From JTS-RE9 sp964649195 (GTDB lineage: Bacteria; Planctomycetota; Phycisphaerae; Phycisphaerales; Phycisphaeraceae), in NCBI GenBank assembly GCA_964649195.1, contig CAZYPK010000068.1, positions 1 through 25,248 of the forward strand: a stretch of 25,248 bases of DNA, in the 5' to 3' direction. A program made the translations under genes and the position numbers. Below the pieces are notes generated by a model, which saw only the letters and a list, made by a program, of their open reading frames with translations, searched no databases and had not been told where the DNA came from. This document shows, in pieces, positions 20,157 through 25,248 of this stretch; within the stretch, counting starts at the first letter, position 1; each line of letters opens with the position of its first letter.

Positions 20157-21488
20157 TCACCGCGGCTTCTTCGCCGGCACAAACGGATGCACTGTTGGTT
20201 CCCCGCCCAGTTTCACGCGCAGGGTTGTCACATGGCTCTCCTTCGTTTGCGCCTCCTCGCCCGCCTTGCGTTCGAGCACATAAAACCGGCTGTCCTTGTG
20301 CAGCAGGCGATAGCGCAGCACCCGCGCGAGCTGGGGCGAGATGCCCGTCTCGCGCGTGCCCATGAGCATGTCGCCGATGCGGATGATCATCGGTTCGAGG
20401 CGGTCGCCGGTCAGGGCGAAGGCCGCCTTGGCTCGCGGGCTGCGCCAGTGGCGGTCGATCACCTCGTGTACCTGTTTGTTCTCCAGCACCGCTTCGCGGA
20501 GGATCAGCCAGATGATCTTTTGAAGCTCTTCATCGCCGACCACCTGTTCCACGCTCTCGCGGAAAACCGCCTGCACCTTCTTGTTCTTCGCCGCATCGGT
20601 GATGATGTCCTGAAGCACGGCGACAAGCTGCCCCGAATGGGCTTCGATGATCGGCGCCGCATCCTCTTTCAGAAACCGTTCCCACTCGCGCTTGACGCTT
20701 TCGCCGCCGGCCAGCGGGTTCCGGTCCCACAGGAAGCGCACGCCGAAGCGCCAGACGGAAACGCGATCCCACAGCTTCTGCCCGATGGTCGTCGCCACCG
20801 GCCTGGCGCGGGCGACCGCCATCGGAAAAATTTCCTGCTTCACCAGGGGCAGCAGTTTCTTCTCCAGAATCTGCGACTGGTACTTGCCGCCCAGTTCCGC
20901 CAGCTTGGCCTCGTGCTTCTTGAGCACCTGGGGCAGTTGGTCCTCCACCGCGGCGAGCGCGTCGCCAAGCGTGTCCTCCACGATCGGCTTGAGGGCCGCG
21001 AGAATCTCGCCGCTGTGCGATTCGAAGGTTTGCCGCAGGTCTTCGAGGATCGCCGCCTTGCGATCGGCGGGCACCATCGTGTTGATGATCCATGCGGTGG
21101 AGAAAGGCGTCTCGTAAAACACCAGCGCATCACCTTCGCGCAGCAGCGGAGCGTCGGGATAAAACATCGCCCCGGCCTGGCCGGTGTAGGCCCCGGTCTT
21201 GGCCATGATGCCGGCAACCCGCCCCATCGCGGTGACCTGGCCGACCTGTTTGAAGCCGCCGTCGGGGTGGATGATGAAGATCGGATCGCCGATGGAGGTC
21301 CAGATCGACTCATCGGCGACCAGCTCGACGCGCTGATGGAGGGCGAAGGCGTGCGACCAGAGCGCGGGCATCAGGTCGCCGGTGACCGAACGGCCATTCG
21401 ACATGACCTGCGAACCGACGGACCAATGGAGAGCCGCGGCCAGCCCCAGCCAGACGAGAAGCCCGGAAATGATCCGCAGTGGTCTCAT
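20157..21488 (-). CDS. Membrane-anchored protein of unknown function, candidate MlaFE partner
   Basis: The product is 443 residues from the ATG at 21488. An open frame to 21728 would read through a repeat element, so its extra 80 residues are rejected. Residues 5-25 are a single N-terminal membrane anchor. Residues 50-130 look beta-rich (WTSIGDPIFIIHPDGGFKQVGQVTAMGRVAGI) and vaguely recall small barrel or MCE-like modules. Residues 140-440 are largely helical and charged, with repeated ILxxL-type helices and several conserved-looking Trp. I do not recognise the family. It lies upstream of the MlaFE fusion on the same strand, about 247 bases away with a repeat element between, so a periplasmic partner role is plausible but unproven. 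Confidence 0.75.
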   Translation of the reverse strand: MRPLRIISGLLVWLGLAAALHWSVGSQVMSNGRSVTGDLMPALWSHAFALHQRVELVADESIWTSIGDPIFIIHPDGGFKQVGQVTAMGRVAGIMAKTGAYTGQAGAMFYPDAPLLREGDALVFYETPFSTAWIINTMVPADRKAAILEDLRQTFESHSGEILAALKPIVEDTLGDALAAVEDQLPQVLKKHEAKLAELGGKYQSQILEKKLLPLVKQEIFPMAVARARPVATTIGQKLWDRVSVWRFGVRFLWDRNPLAGGESVKREWERFLKEDAAPIIEAHSGQLVAVLQDIITDAAKNKKVQAVFRESVEQVVGDEELQKIIWLILREAVLENKQVHEVIDRHWRSPRAKAAFALTGDRLEPMIIRIGDMLMGTRETGISPQLARVLRYRLLHKDSRFYVLERKAGEEAQTKESHVTTLRVKLGGEPTVHPFVPAKKPR

Positions 21489-21495
21489 GCGTGGA

Positions 21496-21501
21496 AGTAT
21501 A
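21496..21501 (-). promoter_or_regulatory. Candidate leaderless -10 box, 443-residue protein gene
   Basis: TATACT on the minus strand ends seven bases before the ATG at 21488. No Shine-Dalgarno sequence is present. Spacing agrees with the other leaderless candidates. Confidence 0.42.
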
Positions 21502-21531
21502 GAACAACTCGTTGGATTTCTCGATGATGGA

Positions 21532-21537
21532 TATAAT
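21532..21537 (+). promoter_or_regulatory. Candidate -10 box upstream of the YHS-like gene
   Basis: A perfect TATAAT on the plus strand, with TTGGAT only 14 bases upstream, lies 183 bases before the ATG at 21720. A transcript from here would cross the whole hairpin element at 21576-21698, giving a highly structured leader. Confidence 0.35.
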
Positions 21538-21575
21538 GAAGGCGTTGACCGGTCAGGGCCGGCGCATTTATTGAT

Positions 21576-21698
21576 GGTTACTTTAAGAAAAGCCCCAAGC
21601 CCAAGGGTGAGGTCCGCCGAACCCTTGGGGTATCGAACCGGAACACCCCGACGGCTCGCGGACTCGCCATTGGGCTTGGGGCTTTTCTTAAAGTGACC
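21576..21698. mobile_element. Hairpin element, copy 2 (family G), near-perfect terminal repeats
   Basis: The outer arms are ACTTTAAGAAAAGCCCCAAG (from 21580) and its exact inverted copy ending at 21694, extending outward as GGT(T/C). The inner part carries GACGGCTCGCGGACTCGCCA, matching the core of the element at 9076-9229. There is no target duplication that I can define. It sits between divergent genes and just upstream of the ribosome site of the YHS-like gene. Confidence 0.8.
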
Positions 21699-21719
21699 GC
21701 CACGCCTGGGAGCGAACTG

Positions 21720-22472
21720 ATGCGACATCTGTCTTTATTCTGCCTCGCCTTGTTGTTCTGCTCCGCCGCCGTCGCGGAGAAGGCGGATGATGACAAGAGG
21801 CGACAGCAACTGTCCGCCGACAAAAAGCGGCTCGCCCCGATTCAAAGCTATGTCGGTTCGTGGCGCGGGGTGGGCATTCCCGAACGAGGCAAGTCCGAAG
21901 GGGCCTGGGGCGAGGAGGCCAAGTGGGCCTGGAGCTTTGACAATGACCGGGCGGCGATCGTGTTCGATATCACCGATGGCGTCATCTACAAATCGGGCCG
22001 CATCACCCCCGCCGACAAGGCCGATCATTACCACTTCACCGGCACGTTGCCTGATGGCAAGACGATGGAGAAGTTCACCGGCTCGATCAACGAGGAAGGC
22101 CAGCTCGTCTTCACCACCGACACCCGCATCAAGGACCGTCCCGCGCAAATCGCGCTGCGCACCGTCGCCAGGGGCGCCAGGCTGATCATCCTCTACAGCA
22201 AGCCCTCGCCCGTCGGCGGCAACGATCTCGTGCGGCTGGCCGAGGTGGGCTATACCCGCAAAGGCTCAGGCTTCGGCGTCGCCCAGAAGGACAATGAATG
22301 CGTCGTCACCGGCGGCGAAGGCGACATCAAGGTCGAATACCAAGGCAAAACGTATTATGTCTGCTGCACCGGCTGCCTCGATGAATTCAAGGAAAATCCC
22401 GGCAAAATCATGGCCGAGTTCAGGCAGCGAAAGGAAGAGGAAGCCCAAAAGCGGGCCCGGGAAGACAAATGA
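21720..22472 (+). CDS. Secreted protein with C-terminal YHS/TRASH-like metal-binding domain
   Basis: The product is 250 residues. The ATG at 21720 has GGGAG (21708-21712) seven bases upstream and begins a clean signal peptide (residues 1-19, cleavage after AVA). An in-frame GTG at 21693 lies inside the hairpin element and is rejected. Residues 35-185 form a beta-rich domain opening with YVGSWRGVG, recalling lipocalin-like or heme-free DUF domains. Residues 193-235 carry Cys194, then YYVCCTGCLDEFKENPGK with Cys215, 216 and 219, the arrangement of YHS/TRASH domains that bind Cu, Zn or other soft metals. The tail is highly charged. It is overlapped by four bases (ATGA) by the small membrane protein gene, so the two are translationally coupled. 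Metal and role are unknown; periplasmic metal sensing or storage is a guess. Confidence 0.88.
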   Translation: MRHLSLFCLALLFCSAAVAEKADDDKRRQQLSADKKRLAPIQSYVGSWRGVGIPERGKSEGAWGEEAKWAWSFDNDRAAIVFDITDGVIYKSGRITPADKADHYHFTGTLPDGKTMEKFTGSINEEGQLVFTTDTRIKDRPAQIALRTVARGARLIILYSKPSPVGGNDLVRLAEVGYTRKGSGFGVAQKDNECVVTGGEGDIKVEYQGKTYYVCCTGCLDEFKENPGKIMAEFRQRKEEEAQKRAREDK

Positions 22473-22642
22473 TCCCCACCTTCGCCGCAACCTCGACGCT
22501 CGCCGGCATCGCCTCCTGGCGCATCGTTCAACGACTGCTCCAGGGTGACATCATCGCCTGGTCCATCGTCGCGGGGATCATCACCGTGATCCTGCTTTGC
22601 ATCATCACCTGGAAGCTGATGCAGCGAGGGCAGAGGAAGTGA
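22469..22642 (+). CDS. Small single-helix membrane protein, 57 residues
   Basis: The ATG at 22469 overlaps the stop of the preceding gene (ATGA), the classic arrangement for coupled translation. The frame translates as MIPTFAATSTLAGIASWRIV, then QRLLQGDIIAWSIVAGIITV, then ILLCIITWKLMQRGQRK. Residues 29-48 form one strong membrane helix, followed by a basic tail that predicts a cytoplasmic C-terminus. I recognise no family. It may anchor or assist the secreted YHS-like protein made from the same message. It ends exactly where the repeat element at 22643 begins. Confidence rests on the ATGA overlap and the sensible membrane topology. Confidence 0.68.
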   Translation: MIPTFAATSTLAGIASWRIVQRLLQGDIIAWSIVAGIITVILLCIITWKLMQRGQRK

Positions 22643-22820
22643 AACTCCAAATCACAAGCTCCGAATCACAAGTTCCAAATCTCAAAATCCAAATCTCAAA
22701 CAAGCTCCAAACAAGGCAGAATCAATTCAAAGGGCGGAAACACACAAGCCGGCCGTCCACGGGCAGGCCATTCGATGCCTTGTTTGAGATTTGGAACTTG
22801 TGATTCGGAGCTTCCGGCTT
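22643..22820. repeat. TCCAAATCTCAAACAA inverted-repeat element (related to family B)
   Basis: AAGCTCCGAATCACAAGTTC and the next 11 bases (about 22657-22690) are perfectly inverted near the right end (22785-22815). The inner sequence TCCAAATCTCAAACAAGC is shared with the MITEs at 3315 and 10679, but the CAGGG ends are absent. It fills the gap between convergent genes: it starts right after the stop of the 57-residue protein and ends seven bases before the stop of the LamG gene. Confidence 0.75.
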
Positions 22821-22827
22821 CGCCTCG

Positions 22828-24501
22828 TCACGGCGTCGGCTCATCCGCCACCGGCAGGCGCGTGTCGCCGTCGAGGCGCAGCGACTGTCCCGCGTGAAGC
22901 GGAATGACGGCGATGGCTTTTCCATCGGTTCCTCGGCTCAGGCGGGCCCCGCCGAAGTAGTTGCGGCCGGCCTGCACGTTTCGCCAGTGGCCCATCACCT
23001 CGGCGGGGGTGAGGGCGACATCGTAGAAGGCGAACTCATCGATCACACCGGCGAAGCCTTCCCCGGCGAAGGGGGCGTTGCCGATGGCGGCATCGGAGTC
23101 GCCGCCTGAAACGATGAGGCTGCCGGGCTTGAAGCGATGGCGGAATCGCAGCGTGCCATCGACATAGATCGCCTTGAACCCTGTCGCCGCGTCATAGGTG
23201 GCGACGATGTGGTGCGGCCTGCCATCCTGAAGCTGCGCCAGCGTCGGGCGGCCGGCCTGCCCGTCGAGGGGCATGTCCAACTCGTTATAGCCGACGCCCT
23301 GGAGATGGATGCCGAAGGTCAGGCAAGGCCCCGGATCAACGATGGGGATGATCTGCTGGTTGGCGCCGCTGTCATCCTGGAATGAGAGCACCATGCGCCG
23401 GTCGCCATCCTCCTTGCGGAAGATCTGATCGTAGTCATAAGGCTTGCCATCGGGATTGGCGGCGGTGCGGGTGGACCAGCCCCGGCCTGACCAGCGGGGG
23501 ATGATGAGCGCCTCGATGGAAAGCCCCCGGCTCACGGCGAACGTCCCGCCGCCGTTGCCGAGGTTCACGCGGCTGTGATCATCGTTGTGAAAGGTCATGG
23601 CGCCGTCGCCGACGATGCCGGGCGTCGAAGTCACCCGCCCCTGAATCCTCGCGCGAATGTCGCTCACCGGATCGGTCAGCCTGGAATCGGCATCGAAGGA
23701 AAGAAACACGCGCGGCAGTCGAACATCGGGGATGACATCCACGGCCCCTTCCTCGACATGCACATGCCCGCCTGCTTTTCCGGTGGTTTGAATCGAAAAC
23801 CGCGTCCCCAGATCGACCACGCGAAACCCCCCGGCCTGCACCGTGAACCCGACCGCCTGCGGCGGAACGAAGGCGGTGAGGGAGCCGTTGAGGAGCGTCG
23901 CGCTGTTGGGTGAATCGATGCGGACGGCGGTGTTTTCGCCGAGGGTCATCTGCGAACCGCTTCGGAACGCCACGTCCGCCTTGCCTTGCTGGAGATCGAT
24001 GATCCGCCCAGCCTCCAGATTTTTCAGTCGGCCATCCACGGGATGAAACTTCGCATCGGCTGAAGCGGAAAGGACGGCGATGCTCCGATCCCCCCGGTCC
24101 TCGTGCTTCGTGAACCATCCCGCGTTCCACGCCAGACCGATGGCGGCCGCCGGCAGCAGGGCGATCATGGCCGCCTTGGCGAACCAGTGCAGGCGATGTT
24201 TCACGGGCGGGTCGTTGCCTTCCGTGGCTTGCGGTGCAGCCACGGTTGAAGCGAGAAGCTCGTGAGTCTTTTCACCCGTCAGCGTTGCCGCTTCTTCATT
24301 GGTCTCCGGTGCGTTCATGTTGGCCAGCGCACCGTCGCTGTAGGCCAGTTCGGCATGGAGTTCCATCGTCTGGATATAGCGTTTTCGCGCATCGGGTGAG
24401 GCGGAGAGCATCGCTTCGAGCCGCGCGAAATCCGCGGCATCGATGACGCCTTCGCAGAGCGAGGCGAGCAGGTCGTCGAGGTTGTCCTGATTCTCTTCCA
24501 T
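22828..24501 (-). CDS. FecR-domain and LamG-domain membrane protein (anti-sigma partner)
   Basis: The product is 557 residues. It starts three bases after the sigma factor stop, with GGGAGG about 12 bases upstream inside the sigma gene. Residues 1-55 are a helical cytoplasmic segment with DAADFARLEAMLSASPDARKRY, typical of planctomycete anti-sigma-like N-termini. One membrane helix lies near 107-128. Residues 140-265 are a FecR-type domain (LGENTAVRIDSPNSATLLNG, FTVQAGGFRVVDLGTRFSIQTTG). Residues 295-520 are a LamG/concanavalin-like lectin domain with HHIVATYDAATGFKAIYVDG and GVIDEFAFYDVALTPAEVMGHW. FecR proteins relay an envelope signal to an ECF sigma factor; the LamG part suggests the signal is a glycan or surface polymer. 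Strong pairing by operon order; ligand unknown. Confidence 0.9.
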   Translation of the reverse strand: MEENQDNLDDLLASLCEGVIDAADFARLEAMLSASPDARKRYIQTMELHAELAYSDGALANMNAPETNEEAATLTGEKTHELLASTVAAPQATEGNDPPVKHRLHWFAKAAMIALLPAAAIGLAWNAGWFTKHEDRGDRSIAVLSASADAKFHPVDGRLKNLEAGRIIDLQQGKADVAFRSGSQMTLGENTAVRIDSPNSATLLNGSLTAFVPPQAVGFTVQAGGFRVVDLGTRFSIQTTGKAGGHVHVEEGAVDVIPDVRLPRVFLSFDADSRLTDPVSDIRARIQGRVTSTPGIVGDGAMTFHNDDHSRVNLGNGGGTFAVSRGLSIEALIIPRWSGRGWSTRTAANPDGKPYDYDQIFRKEDGDRRMVLSFQDDSGANQQIIPIVDPGPCLTFGIHLQGVGYNELDMPLDGQAGRPTLAQLQDGRPHHIVATYDAATGFKAIYVDGTLRFRHRFKPGSLIVSGGDSDAAIGNAPFAGEGFAGVIDEFAFYDVALTPAEVMGHWRNVQAGRNYFGGARLSRGTDGKAIAVIPLHAGQSLRLDGDTRLPVADEPTP

Positions 24502-24504
24502 GCT

Positions 24505-25155
24505 TCATCGGCCTCCCTGCTGAGCGGTCAGGCGGCGATCGATGCAATTGAGCAGCGCCTTGCGAATGGTTTTGAGCGCCTTGTAAATGGTGTGTACCGA
24601 TTTGCCCAGTTGTTCCGCGACGAGGTCGGCGGTGGTTTTCGAGCCGTAGTAGAGGTCGATGATCCTTCGATCGCGGTCGGACAATTGCTTCATGCAGTGG
24701 GCCAGCGCCGATCGTCGCGGGTCCATCTCGGCTTCCAGGGCATCGCGGGATCTGGCGATGTCATCGAAGAGGGTCTCGCCGAAAATGAGCTGATCGCGCT
24801 TTCGGTTGCGACGCCATTTGCGCACCTGATTGAAGGACATCGCATTGGCCCAGCGGACAAAATCACCATCGGAGCGGTAGTGGTGAAATTCACGCCAGAG
24901 CACCAGGCTCATTTCCTGGAAGATGTCCTCGGCGGTGTTGCGATCGTGGACCAACACCATGATGTAGGCGAACAGCCGCCGGTGGTTGGCGGCAAACAAC
25001 TGCACGAACCGCTCGATGACCGCAGGATCGCGCGGCTCGATGCCCGCCTGCACGGTCGGGGAACCGGGGGAACCATCAGGTCCGGCGGGGCCGTCGGGAC
25101 CGGGGGGCGCATCCTGCATCGTGGGTTCTGAGTCGGTCACGCTTACAAGGTACAT
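24505..25155 (-). CDS. ECF-type sigma-70 factor (Rhodopirellula/Verrucomicrobium type)
   Basis: The product is 216 residues from the ATG at 25155; a GTG at 25140 is an alternative start (211 residues) and has a TACCTT hexamer six bases upstream. Region 2 is LFAYIMVLVHDRNTAEDIFQEMSLVLWREF plus the DNA-melting part FVRWANAMSFNQVRKWRRNRK. Region 4 is LSDRDRRIIDLYYGSKTTADLVAEQLGKSVHTIYKALKTIRKAL, a helix-turn-helix for the -35 element. It directs RNA polymerase to a small regulon, probably including its own operon. The next gene, three bases on, is its FecR/LamG partner. The N-terminus carries a collagen-like Gly-Pro-Asp stretch (PPGPDGPAGPDGSPGSP) before the sigma domain, which is not usual for this family. 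Confidence 0.92.
   Translation of the reverse strand: MYLVSVTDSEPTMQDAPPGPDGPAGPDGSPGSPTVQAGIEPRDPAVIERFVQLFAANHRRLFAYIMVLVHDRNTAEDIFQEMSLVLWREFHHYRSDGDFVRWANAMSFNQVRKWRRNRKRDQLIFGETLFDDIARSRDALEAEMDPRRSALAHCMKQLSDRDRRIIDLYYGSKTTADLVAEQLGKSVHTIYKALKTIRKALLNCIDRRLTAQQGGR
25147..25152 (-). promoter_or_regulatory. Candidate leaderless -10 box for a GTG start of the sigma gene
   Basis: TACCTT on the minus strand ends six bases before a GTG at 25140. If transcription starts there, the ATG at 25155 is upstream of the message and the GTG is the true start. The match to consensus is weak. Confidence 0.28.
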
Positions 25156-25191
25156 GGCGCAAACCCGGATGGATTGGTACCGGAGGGCCGG

Positions 25192-25248
25192 GGTAAAAGC
25201 ATATGGGAGGGCGAGGCTCCGCTGGGAGGGCGAGGCTCCCGCTGGGAG
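25192..25248 (+). repeat. GGTAAAAGCATATGG-ended repeat array, right copy
   Basis: The end GGTAAAAGCATATGG (25192-25206) is followed by two copies of GGGAGGGCGAGGCTCC-type sequence and CGCTGGGAG, then the window ends. It is in inverted orientation relative to the copy at 1-124. Confidence 0.75.

Noticed and set aside
1..25248. tRNA, rRNA, riboswitch, phage or defence system
   Set aside because: Nothing on either strand showed cloverleaf, rRNA-like or riboswitch-like sequence, and no protein resembled phage or defence components. This was judged by reading only.

Overview
The window is GC-rich bacterial DNA that looks like a Planctomycetota chromosome, most likely of the Phycisphaerae type. 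This is inferred from gene content, not from a marker gene. The pointers are an ECF sigma factor paired with a FecR/LamG membrane protein, a secreted protein with a pseudopilin-like NDPWGQPY tail and a YADGHV motif, VanZ-like multidomain membrane proteins, and many short intergenic inverted-repeat elements. I see no rRNA, tRNA, CRISPR array, phage gene or full-length transposase.

Layout. 1-635: repeat arrays and no convincing gene. 636-3253 (minus): a ClpP-class/NfeD membrane protease and an L,D-transpeptidase lipoprotein. 3629-9033 (plus): an 801-residue exported protein and a 995-residue VanZ-like membrane protein, 11 bases apart. 9322-9762 (minus): a small lipoprotein. 10184-16110 (plus): an unknown 162-residue protein, a Cof-type HAD phosphatase and a complete glycolate oxidase set (glcD, glcE, glcF). 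16215-16571 (minus): a single-domain STAS protein, divergent from a monomeric-sarcosine-oxidase-like flavoenzyme (16925-18085). 18293-21488 (minus): a fused MlaF-MlaE-type ABC transporter and an anchored 443-residue partner candidate. 21720-22642 (plus): a secreted protein with a C-terminal YHS/TRASH-like metal site, overlapped by an unlisted 57-residue membrane protein. 22828-25155 (minus): a FecR/LamG protein and its ECF sigma factor.

How the genes may work together. The HAD phosphatase followed by GlcD-E-F could carry phosphoglycolate through glycolate to glyoxylate. The MlaFE fusion and the 443-residue protein could form an envelope lipid transporter. The sigma/FecR pair is a self-contained signalling unit. 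The protease, transpeptidase, VanZ protein and exported proteins all belong to the envelope.

The most striking content lies between the genes. At least seven families of short palindromic or terminal-inverted-repeat elements fill the gaps, and all four convergent intergenic gaps contain one. Three elements (3315-3528, 9914-10128, 10679-10895) share CAGGG ends and are flanked by 10-base direct repeats that are perfect or nearly so. They are therefore non-autonomous transposons (MITEs), probably moved by an ISAs1-like transposase encoded elsewhere. Several elements supply or abut stop codons, and one palindrome lies in frame inside glcF. A second pattern is a -10-like hexamer 6-7 bases before the start codon of several genes that lack a clear Shine-Dalgarno sequence, which suggests leaderless transcripts.
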